DNA of 18,998 bases from the NCBI GenBank assembly GCA_035291645.1, contig DATDRQ010000117.1:1-18998 (forward strand), read 5' to 3'. Each line of letters begins with the position of its first letter. Position 1 is the stretch's first letter. The notes below the pieces were generated by a model. That model was not told the origin of the DNA. It made no database searches and saw only the letters and a list, made by a program, of their open reading frames with translations. Both the position numbers and the translations under genes were made by a program. The DNA is from DATDRQ01 sp035291645 (GTDB lineage: Bacteria; Chloroflexota; Anaerolineae; Anaerolineales; UBA4823). Positions 1 through 6,721 of the stretch are shown one piece after another.

Positions 1-692
1 TCAATTTTGCGATTATTTTCGTGATCCTGCGCGCCTGGGTCTACAAGCCGATCCTGACCCTGCTCGAAAGGCGGCGGACGGCGATCGCCCAGGGATTAGA
101 GGACGCGCGCGTGGCCGCCGAAGCGCGCCAGAACGCCGAGCAGGAAGCACACAAGATCATCGCCGAGGCGCAGGCCAAAGCTGGCCAGATCGTGCGCGAG
201 GCCAGCGAGCGGGCCGAAGTGCAAGGGCGGGAGCTCCTGGCGGAGGCCGAGGCGCAAGCCGCCAAGAAGCGCGCGGAATCCCTGGCGGAGGTCGAGAGCG
301 AGCGGGAACGCATCCTGGGCGAGCTGCGCGGCCAGGTCGGCGCGTTGGCGATGGCCGCGGCCCACAAGCTGATCGGCGAGTCGCTCGACCAGCAGCGCCA
401 GCACTCCCTGATCGACGAGTTCTTCTCGGGGGTCAAAGCGGGCAAGGTGACCGTGCTGGAAGGCGATGGATTAACCGGCGCCTCGGCCGAGGTGACCAGC
501 GCGCTGCCGCTCACCCCGGAGGAGAAAGAGACCATCCGCCAGGACGTGCTGGCGAGGACCGGCTCGCAGGCTACCGTCACCTTCCGGGTGGATCCATCGA
601 TCCTGGGAGGGTTGGTCGTGCGGGTTGGCGACAAGGTGCTGGACGGATCGGTGGCGGGCCAGCTCGAGACGATGCGGCAGGGCCTGTATTAG
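1..692 (+). CDS. F-type ATP synthase F0 subunit b with delta-like C-terminal domain (5' partial)
   Basis: The reading frame is open from base 3, so the gene starts upstream of the window; the GTG at 21 is an internal valine. The first visible residues (NFAIIFVILRAW...YKPIL) are the end of the single membrane helix and the YKPIL hinge typical of subunit b. A long Ala/Glu/Arg-rich coiled coil follows (about residues 18-105 counted from the GTG) and matches the peripheral stalk. The last 65 residues, with VDPSILGGLVVRVGDKVLDGS, match the C-terminal domain of subunit delta/OSCP. The N-terminal helical domain of delta is absent or very short. Such b-delta proteins tether F1 to F0. In most operons atpA follows; here an intrinsic terminator and a Mur ligase gene follow instead. 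It could also be the long b subunit of an alternate (N-type) ATPase, but the delta-like tail resembles ordinary bacterial delta more. Confidence 0.88.
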   Translation, partial: NFAIIFVILRAWVYKPILTLLERRRTAIAQGLEDARVAAEARQNAEQEAHKIIAEAQAKAGQIVREASERAEVQGRELLAEAEAQAAKKRAESLAEVESERERILGELRGQVGALAMAAAHKLIGESLDQQRQHSLIDEFFSGVKAGKVTVLEGDGLTGASAEVTSALPLTPEEKETIRQDVLARTGSQATVTFRVDPSILGGLVVRVGDKVLDGSVAGQLETMRQGLY

Positions 693-710
693 GATTGGCA
701 CGGAGCAAGC

Positions 711-734
711 ACCAGGCGAAACAGCCCACCTGGT
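711..734 (+). other. Small hairpin in the leader between the stalk gene and the Mur ligase
   Basis: ACCAGG (711-716) and CCTGGT (729-734) can pair around a 12-base loop. ACCTGG recurs at 728-733, 753-758 and 782-787, so CCAGG at 712-716 has three possible partners, the last inside the terminator stem. This may be coincidence or an attenuator-like switch; nothing else supports it. Confidence 0.25.
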
Positions 735-767
735 CCGGCTCACCCGCACCTGACCTGGAAAGATTCG

Positions 768-795
768 ACGCCCGGGATATCACCTGGGCGTTTTT
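768..795 (+). terminator. Rho-independent terminator after the b/delta gene
   Basis: ACGCCCGGG (768-776) pairs with CCTGGGCGT (783-791), giving nine pairs with one G-T wobble around the loop ATATCA, followed by a run of T at 791-795. This is a textbook intrinsic terminator. Its T-run ends only three bases before the ATG of the Mur ligase at 799, which therefore has no room for a normal Shine-Dalgarno site. Confidence 0.85.
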
Positions 796-798
796 ATT

Positions 799-2370
799 AT
801 GAAATCAGCAATCTCTCTCCTGGACCTAATTCGGGAGCTGCCTGAGCGGCCTGAGGGTAACCCGGTCCCTGTCATGATCGGCCGGGTCACCCAGGATTCG
901 CGCCAGGTCCAGCCTGGTTCCTTGTTCGTGGCGGTAGCCGGGGGGAGCACCGACGGGCACCGCTACATCCGGGACGCCATCGAGCGTGGAGCGGCGGCGG
1001 TGGTCGGGACGGAACCTATGAGTGGTCTCACGACGCCTTACCTGCGCGTCGAGGACAGCCGGCGCGCCCTGGCTCACCTGGCGGCCGCGTTTTACCGCTT
1101 CCCGGCCCGCCAGCTGACGGTGATCGGCGTGACCGGGACGGATGGAAAGACCACTACCGCCAACCTGATCTACCGCATCCTGCTGGCGGCGGGATTGCAG
1201 GCCGGGCTGATCTCGACGGTTAACGCCCAGATCGGCAGGCAGACCCTGGACACTGGCTTCCACGTCACCACCCCGGAAGCCCCGCAGGTGCAATCCTATC
1301 TGGCGCAGATGGCGGCGGCAGGCCTGACCCACGTTGTCCTGGAAGCGACCTCCCACGGACTTGCCCAGCAGCGGGTAGCGGCTTGTGAGTTCGATATAGG
1401 GATAATCACGAACATCACCCACGAGCACCTCGATTACCACGGCAGCTTTGCAGCCTACCGGGCTGCCAAGGCCGGCTTGCTGACCAGCCTGGCCCAGACT
1501 CCGACCAAACCGAGAGGAAACTACGGGATTGCCGTGCTCAACCGGGACGATGGATCCTATGCGTACCTGAACGAGGTTCTAGCTCCCTATGGCGGGAGGA
1601 TTCGCCAGGTGAGCTACGGACTACACCCGCAGGCGCAGGTACGCGGGGAAGATATCCGGCTCCTGCCAGCGGGTTTGCGCTTCACGGTAAACGGAGAAGG
1701 TTACCAGGTACCGGTCGAGACGCACCTGCCGGGGGAATACAACGCATTAAATTGCCTGGCGGCCTTCACGGCAGCCGTGCAAGGCCTGGGCCTGGAAATC
1801 TCGGCAGCACAGGCGGGCATCGCCGCGCTGGAGGGCCTCCCGGGCCGCATGGAATCCATCGACCTGGGGCAGGAATTCCTGGCGATCGTGGATTTCGCTC
1901 ACACCCCTAACGCACTCAGAAGGGCGCTCGAGGCGGCCCGGCAGCTGGTAGAAGGGCGGGTGATCGCCGTGTTCGGTTCGGCCGGGCTGCGCGACAAAGC
2001 CAAGCGGTGGATGATGGCGGAGACGTCGGCCGGGCTGGCCGATCTGACCGTGCTGACCGCCGAAGACCCGCGCACCGAATCACTGGATGGAATCTTGGAG
2101 GAGATGGCTGCCGGCGCCGTCGCCGGGGGTGGCGTCGAGGGAGTAACCTTCTGGCGCATTCCTGACCGGGGAGAGGCGATCCGCTTTGCGCTCTCCCTGG
2201 CGCGCCCCGGCGACGCGGTGCTGGCCTGCGGCAAGGGCCACGAGCAGTCGATGTGCTTTGGCGAGGTCGAATACCCGTGGGACGACCGGATTGCCATGCG
2301 GGCCGGGCTGGCCGACCTGCTGGGTATGCCCGGCCCGGAAGCCCCTGCCTTGCCGACCAGCCGGAGTTGA
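799..2370 (+). CDS. murE: MurE-like UDP-N-acetylmuramyl-tripeptide synthetase (Mur ligase family)
   Basis: A cytoplasmic ATP-dependent ligase predicted to add the third amino acid (a diamino acid) to UDP-MurNAc-L-Ala-D-Glu in peptidoglycan synthesis. The 523 residues carry all three Mur domains: the N-terminal UDP-sugar domain (TQDSR at 31-35, FVAVAGG at 43-49), the P-loop TGTDGKTTT at 112-120, THEHLDYH at 207-214, the likely carbamylated lysine K224, DFAHTP at 365-370, GSAGLRDKAKR at 393-403, and GKGHEQ at 478-483. The motif that selects the amino acid is EDPR at 422-425, where E. coli MurE has DNPR. The terminal Arg, which contacts meso-diaminopimelate in E. coli, is kept, but the substrate (diaminopimelate, ornithine or lysine) cannot be assigned. 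SSH of typical MurE is TSH here. The ATG at 799 fits the family start but has no Shine-Dalgarno. It could be a MurE paralog rather than the sole MurE. Confidence 0.85.
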   Translation: MKSAISLLDLIRELPERPEGNPVPVMIGRVTQDSRQVQPGSLFVAVAGGSTDGHRYIRDAIERGAAAVVGTEPMSGLTTPYLRVEDSRRALAHLAAAFYRFPARQLTVIGVTGTDGKTTTANLIYRILLAAGLQAGLISTVNAQIGRQTLDTGFHVTTPEAPQVQSYLAQMAAAGLTHVVLEATSHGLAQQRVAACEFDIGIITNITHEHLDYHGSFAAYRAAKAGLLTSLAQTPTKPRGNYGIAVLNRDDGSYAYLNEVLAPYGGRIRQVSYGLHPQAQVRGEDIRLLPAGLRFTVNGEGYQVPVETHLPGEYNALNCLAAFTAAVQGLGLEISAAQAGIAALEGLPGRMESIDLGQEFLAIVDFAHTPNALRRALEAARQLVEGRVIAVFGSAGLRDKAKRWMMAETSAGLADLTVLTAEDPRTESLDGILEEMAAGAVAGGGVEGVTFWRIPDRGEAIRFALSLARPGDAVLACGKGHEQSMCFGEVEYPWDDRIAMRAGLADLLGMPGPEAPALPTSRS

Positions 2371-2403
2371 TGTCGTTCGCGTTGGCAGCCTATGAAGATC
2401 AGG

Positions 2404-2429
2404 ACGCTGATGAACGCTGAAAACGCTGA
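2404..2429. repeat. Degenerate short tandem repeat, ACGCTGA x3
   Basis: ACGCTGA occurs at 2404-2410, 2414-2420 and 2423-2429, with spacings of 10 and 9 bases, just after the Mur ligase stop codon. It has no coding role and looks like a relic of a low-complexity intergenic repeat. Confidence 0.6.
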
Positions 2430-2496
2430 TAAATTAACACGCATCGGTGTTGTCGCGTGATTGTCTGCTGGATACAGGTCATTATTTCCGCAGATG

Positions 2497-2658
2497 TGTC
2501 TTTGCGAGGAGGTCTCCACAGCGTTCTTTGCGATGGAGACCGACGAAGCAATCTCCGCTTTCGCCTGAGCCGATATTGCGGCAATGAGATTGCGGCAAGA
2601 AGATTGCTTCGTTGGCTGGTCTGGTAAAGTACGCCAGACCAGCCTCCTCGCAAAGACA
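2497..2658. repeat. Nested palindromic element (MITE/REP-like), 162 bases
   Basis: The ends TGTCTTTGCGAGGAGG (2497-2512) and CCTCCTCGCAAAGACA (2643-2658) are a perfect 16-bp inverted repeat. Inside lies a second perfect pair, CGAAGCAATCT (2544-2554) and AGATTGCTTCG (2601-2611), plus GGTCTCC/GGAGACC at 2511-2517 and 2534-2540. It encodes nothing recognisable. A shorter relative sharing TTGCGAGG, GCGTTCTTTGC and GAAGCAATCTCC lies at 17044-17135, so this is a dispersed family. It is probably a non-autonomous mobile repeat that may also act as a bidirectional RNA hairpin. Confidence 0.8.
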
Positions 2659-2690
2659 GTTTATTTGAGAAAGAAATGTGGGTAAGTGCG

Positions 2691-4352
2691 CTACCGGCGG
2701 AAAAGTATCGAAACTAGCAACCCTGCCAGGATCACCCCGGCGACCCCCATCAATATCCCTCCGAAGGCAGCCTGGCCGCCCAGGAACAGCTGGATACCCC
2801 CCAACAGTAAAACTGCGAAGATCAATACGAAGATCAGGCGCTCGAAGGAACGTTCCAGCCGGCTGACCTGCAGCTCCAGCTGTGGACCGCGCACGGTTAG
2901 ATCGCCGCGCTCCATGCGATCGACCAGCGAGTTCACCCGGCTGGGGAGGAAGAACAGGACCTGGGCCAGGCGACCGGCCTCGTCCAGCCAGACCCGCCAG
3001 CTCGAGCCGGCCTCCTCGGCGACCAGACGCTGGGCAAAGGGGGCGGTGTTCTCCCAGATGTTGAAATCCGGGTCCAGCCCGGTGCACATCCCCGAGAGAA
3101 TTCCGAATGTGCGTCCCATCAAGATGATGTTTTCCGGGACTTGGAAAGGGAGCATGTAGATCAATTCACGGAATTGTCCGGCGAATTCGCGCATCTCAGC
3201 CGGAGGGATATTGGCCAGTTCGCTCATGGTCTTGCCCCAGAAACGCTCGAACATCATCTGTTCGGCCTTCTCTAGCAGTGCCAGGTTAGCCTCCGGCAGC
3301 AGCACCCCCAGTAATTGAAAAGACTTAACCAGGCGCGGGGCATCGCGCGTCCCGAGGGCGATGACCATCTCACGCATCCCGGCCCGCAGGTGGTCTGGCA
3401 CCCGGCCGACCATGCCGAAATCCACGAATGTCAGCAGCCAGCGGGGTTGACCATCGGCAGGTTCGCCAGGAGGGTCGGCGTCGAGGGGGGTGACGAACAG
3501 GTTGCCGGGGTGCGGATCGGCGTGGAAGAAGCTATCCTCGAAGATCTGTTGGAGGTAAGTGTTAAAGAGGCGTTCGGCGACGGCTGCGCGGTCGATGCCG
3601 GCGGTTGTGATGGCGGAGAAATCCGAGATCTTGATGCCGCGCACGTCCTCCAGGGTGAGGACGCGTTTCGTGGTATGGGACCAGTGCACCTGCGGTACCC
3701 GCACCCCGGGGCGGCTGGCGAAGTTGTGGGCGAAGGTTTCGGCGTTCTTACCCTCCGCCAAGTAATCGATCTCCTCAGAGAGGATGCGGGTGAACTCCTC
3801 CAAAAGAGCCGGGACGTTGGCGCGCCGGCTGATGGGGCGGTAACGCTGCAACCACTTTCCGACCGTGCGTAGCGCGGCCAGGTCGGTGGCGATGATCTGC
3901 TCGATATCCGGCCGTTGGACTTTGACGACGACAACCTGATCCCCAATCCGGGCGGAGTGGACCTGGCCGAGAGAAGCTGCTGCTTCGGGATGCTCGGAGA
4001 AATTCGTAAACTTCTCTTCCAGAGCAAGGCCGAATTCGGATTCGACGAGCCGGCGGATGGCGGAAAACTCTTCGGCGGGAACCTCGTCCTGCAATCCGCT
4101 TAATTCTTGAGTGACTTCCCCAGGCAGCACGTCGACCCGGGCTGACAGAAATTGGCCTACCTTGATCAATACGCCCCCCATGTCGATCGCCAGGCCCCGG
4201 AACCGGCTGGCGTAACCGGTCAGCCTTTTCGAGCGGGTGCGCTGGGACCAGCCGCGCAGGCCAATACGTGGCAGGATAAGATCCGAGACCACGATCCCCA
4301 ACAAGAGGCGGGCAAAGAAGAATACGATGCGAGTATAGCGGGATTTACGCAT
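2691..4352 (-). CDS. ABC1/UbiB (AarF) family atypical kinase, membrane-anchored
   Basis: The 553 residues match the ABC1 (ADCK/UbiB) protein-kinase-like family. Visible are the family-specific KVGQ motif (64-67), an alanine-rich nucleotide loop with LGQVH (128-132), the ATP lysine in VVKVQRP (K144), E/D residues in EEIDYLAEGKNA (193-204), the catalytic HADPHPGN (277-284) and DFG (311-313). Two hydrophobic segments at about 505-523 and 527-550 form the usual C-terminal membrane hairpin. UbiB proteins are ATPases needed for quinone biosynthesis; in a presumed menaquinone organism the role is unknown, perhaps lipid or quinone handling at the membrane. It lies 69 bases downstream of the universal stress gene, with a possible GGCGGG/CCCGCC hairpin (4373-4394) in between. 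The ATG at 4352 has no clear Shine-Dalgarno. Confidence 0.88.
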   Translation of the reverse strand: MRKSRYTRIVFFFARLLLGIVVSDLILPRIGLRGWSQRTRSKRLTGYASRFRGLAIDMGGVLIKVGQFLSARVDVLPGEVTQELSGLQDEVPAEEFSAIRRLVESEFGLALEEKFTNFSEHPEAAASLGQVHSARIGDQVVVVKVQRPDIEQIIATDLAALRTVGKWLQRYRPISRRANVPALLEEFTRILSEEIDYLAEGKNAETFAHNFASRPGVRVPQVHWSHTTKRVLTLEDVRGIKISDFSAITTAGIDRAAVAERLFNTYLQQIFEDSFFHADPHPGNLFVTPLDADPPGEPADGQPRWLLTFVDFGMVGRVPDHLRAGMREMVIALGTRDAPRLVKSFQLLGVLLPEANLALLEKAEQMMFERFWGKTMSELANIPPAEMREFAGQFRELIYMLPFQVPENIILMGRTFGILSGMCTGLDPDFNIWENTAPFAQRLVAEEAGSSWRVWLDEAGRLAQVLFFLPSRVNSLVDRMERGDLTVRGPQLELQVSRLERSFERLIFVLIFAVLLLGGIQLFLGGQAAFGGILMGVAGVILAGLLVSILFRR

Positions 4353-4421
4353 AACTGAGAAGGGTAATGGCGGGCGGGTGCGGTTTTCCCCGCCTGCGTT
4401 GCGGTCCTGCCTGGTGTGTTC

Positions 4422-5252
4422 CTAGATGATCATCACCGAGCAGGGAGATTTCTTGAGCAGCTGCCCGGATACATCGTCGAGCAGGAACTCGATCCAATGG
4501 ATCCTCCCCTCCTGAAAGTGCCCACCGATCACCAGCAGGTCATAATGGCCTTCTACGGTCTCAGAAAGCACCTCATCGACGACCAGACCATGGCGCAGAG
4601 CGGGCATGACCGGGTTGGAAATGCCGGCTTGCTCGAGTAGATCCAACCCGCGCTCCAGATGCCTGCCTTCGCGAGTCCCCCGGCGGATAGCGGTCTCGGC
4701 TGTGTCTCTCAGGTCAGCAGAAGGGCTATCCAGGCGCAGGGCGACCTGCGACATGACGTGCAGCAAGTGAATCTCAGCCTGGGTACCGGTGAGCAGCCGG
4801 CCTCCGGCGCGCAGCGTCTCCAAGGAAAAATCCTCGGCAGCGGTGCAGATCAGGATTCTTTCCAATTTTTCTGGGACGTTGCGGGCGATGCAGATCGGGA
4901 TGGTCAAGATGCGAATGCTCTTATTGACGGTAGAGCCGATGCGCGGCCCGATGATTCCATGCGGGTGTCCTTTGGCGCCGAGCGCCACAAGATCATAATT
5001 ACCTGCTTCGGCCTCGTCCTTGATCTGATCGGCAGCGTTGCCATACCGCATCAGGCGTTGAATGCTGGGTCCTGGCCCACCGAGCAGCTGTTCGATGCGA
5101 TCGAAGGCGGTGGTCAAAACCACCTGGTCCCCATCCGACTCGCTGACTCCCAGGACGGTGTATTCGGTCTCCTCCGGGAATCCCAAACGGGTGACAAGCA
5201 GGGCGGCCTGTTCCGCCGCAAAGGAGCCGTCAGTGCAAATTAAAATGCGCAT
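4422..5252 (-). CDS. Tandem universal stress protein (two UspA domains)
   Basis: With the ATG at 5252 the protein has 276 residues and two UspA folds, each starting with a strand of type RILICT (residues 2-7 and 132-137). The first domain carries a nucleotide-loop signature, GAKG followed by GS (92-107), but with ten rather than nine residues between the second Gly and the final Gly-Ser. The second domain ends in LLVIGGHFQ without the Gly-Ser part, so it is probably unable to bind ATP. A TTG at 5270 would add six residues and overlap the upstream stop; the ATG is preferred because MRILICTDGS is the family start. The gene follows the transporter gene by ten bases and is probably cotranscribed with it. 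UspA proteins are cytoplasmic stress or ATP sensors; some are linked to transporters. Confidence 0.88.
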   Translation of the reverse strand: MRILICTDGSFAAEQAALLVTRLGFPEETEYTVLGVSESDGDQVVLTTAFDRIEQLLGGPGPSIQRLMRYGNAADQIKDEAEAGNYDLVALGAKGHPHGIIGPRIGSTVNKSIRILTIPICIARNVPEKLERILICTAAEDFSLETLRAGGRLLTGTQAEIHLLHVMSQVALRLDSPSADLRDTAETAIRRGTREGRHLERGLDLLEQAGISNPVMPALRHGLVVDEVLSETVEGHYDLLVIGGHFQEGRIHWIEFLLDDVSGQLLKKSPCSVMII

Positions 5253-5262
5253 TAGAGTGTGC

Positions 5263-6447
5263 CTAACCAAATATGAGTAAGATAAACGGAATACCGAGAG
5301 TCAACAAGATGTACATCGCCAGGTTCCTCCGCCGGCGACCGATGTTGGATACCAGGCGGTTCAGGAAGCGCTCGTAATGCCGAAACATGGCCAGCAGGAT
5401 GAACATGGAGACGATCGTGACGCTCACCATCTGGACGAGGACAACCGTCACGGCAGCCGGGTTCGCCAACAAGGCAGCCGCGATCAGCGTATCGTCGAAA
5501 GTGGTGATGTTCGCACCCATTATATACGGGATGATGTTCTCACGACGGATGTACCCCCGGGTGGATAACGGGACCAGCAGGCTGAGGGAAACAGACACCG
5601 ACATGGTCAGCGCAGTGATGCCAGCCCCCAAGGCGAATGTAACCACGGGCCGGTAAAGCAGGTGGTGGACCTGGCCCAGACGGGATTCTTCCAGGTGCAG
5701 GTCCGGGAGGAGGTGATCGAACAACCACAGGCTAAAGAAGAGCAGGCCGAAGCCGATCGGAAACAGTACCCAGGGCGGGAGATAGCCGGTCAGGAAGGCA
5801 ATCAGCGGATCGAATACGACATCCAGGGGGGAATGCACGGCTCCCTCGGCCTGGATTTGCCATTGCTGCACCCACGGTTGAGCGAGCAGGAAGAAACCGA
5901 TCGCCAGGATGGGGATGTACATGCTCTGGGTCACGAGCAAAGAGACGAGACCTGCCCCCAGGCTGACCTCGCGTTGCCGGCCGCGCAGTACGTAGACGAA
6001 ACCGACCAGCAAGACGATGAAGGACGCTCCGAGCCGGGAGCCGGCGACCATGGCAAAGGTTTCGTTGGCGGAAAGTACGCGCGCGTCCAGGAAGGCCAGG
6101 GCAGTGGCTGCGATCGGCGAGCCGGACAGGACCATGCTGGCGGACAGCCAGCCAAAGCCCAAGGCGCTGGCGGGACTGTCTACGGAGAAACGCTCGCGGA
6201 TGAGGGGGGCTAACGGTTTGGCGCCTTCCTTGACCAGGATGAGAGCCAGGATGAATATCGAAATGCTGACCACGAAAAGGCCCAACTTGGCCGCAATGCG
6301 GCGGGCCAGTGCACCATAAGAACCCCTGACTGGTTTCGCAAGCAAGGGGACGGTATCGGAGATATCCCTCTCATGGTCAGGGATAGAACACCTCGCTAGC
6401 GCCGGGTAACTGTTATCATCCGACCAAAAAAATGGATCACCCTGCAT
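5263..6447 (-). CDS. Na+/phosphate-cotransporter-like (NptA/PF02690-type) membrane protein
   Basis: The 394-residue protein has about eight to ten hydrophobic helices (first at about 54-72, last at about 377-393) and two related halves, as in the Na_Pi_cotrans family. The halves are seen at SGSPIAATALAFL (108-120) with GSRLGAS (136-142), and SVSVSLSLLVPLS (283-295) with GANITTF (311-317). The QSSS motif that marks sodium-phosphate binding in each half of the family is replaced in both, so the substrate may not be phosphate. The N-terminal 45 residues are polar and of doubtful origin; the ATG at 6447 has no ribosome site, and a TTG near residue 35 is an alternative start. It is the first gene of the minus-strand cluster with the universal stress and ABC1 genes. 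Confidence 0.75.
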   Translation of the reverse strand: MQGDPFFWSDDNSYPALARCSIPDHERDISDTVPLLAKPVRGSYGALARRIAAKLGLFVVSISIFILALILVKEGAKPLAPLIRERFSVDSPASALGFGWLSASMVLSGSPIAATALAFLDARVLSANETFAMVAGSRLGASFIVLLVGFVYVLRGRQREVSLGAGLVSLLVTQSMYIPILAIGFFLLAQPWVQQWQIQAEGAVHSPLDVVFDPLIAFLTGYLPPWVLFPIGFGLLFFSLWLFDHLLPDLHLEESRLGQVHHLLYRPVVTFALGAGITALTMSVSVSLSLLVPLSTRGYIRRENIIPYIMGANITTFDDTLIAAALLANPAAVTVVLVQMVSVTIVSMFILLAMFRHYERFLNRLVSNIGRRRRNLAMYILLTLGIPFILLIFG

Positions 6448-6509
6448 GGCTTTAGCTTGCTACGAGGGTGATCTCCAGTTTTCTACTTACCGCAGCGAAA
6501 CCGTCAACA

Positions 6510-6541
6510 AGTATTCGCGAATCAGTATTCGCGTTTGATTC
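6510..6541. promoter_or_regulatory. Direct repeat and palindrome in the divergent promoter region
   Basis: AGTATTCGCG occurs at 6510-6519 and again at 6524-6533, a 14-base period. The first copy extends into the perfect palindrome ATTCGCGAAT (6513-6522). GAATCA (6519-6524) and TGATTC (6536-6541) form a further inverted pair. It lies in the 274-base gap between the divergent transporter and ABC exporter genes and could be an operator; no clear -35/-10 pair was found beside it. Confidence 0.4.
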
Positions 6542-6721
6542 TCTTCGTAATCATTAACCTACCCACCTGGGATGATTGTACTCTATCCCAACCATAATCG
6601 GGGAGGCCTTGCTGAAAAACCCGGCCTGTTTCTTTTTGTGGTATCCTCCGCTACAGCCGCGCGCCGGTATTTTAGATTGGGGGGCTTAGCGCGGCTATCC
6701 GGCTTATGCTATCTATCGATT

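Larger units (their letters stand above)
2371..2690. other. Convergent intergenic spacer filled with repeats
   Basis: This 320-base gap separates two genes that converge. It holds a degenerate ACGCTGA tandem repeat at 2404-2429 and a nested palindrome at 2497-2658, both listed separately. I see no convincing gene; the open frames crossing it lack start signals and family features. A T-rich intrinsic terminator for either gene was not evident, so the palindrome may serve that role. Confidence 0.6.

Noticed and set aside
2404..2429. Possible CRISPR array from the ACGCTGA repeats
   Set aside because: The repeats are only seven bases long with two- to three-base gaps and no spacers or cas genes nearby.
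6572..6721. A 50-residue N-terminal extension of ABC half-exporter A from an upstream ATG
   Set aside because: The extra residues match nothing in the family and have no start signal; the ATG at 6722 gives the normal N-terminus.
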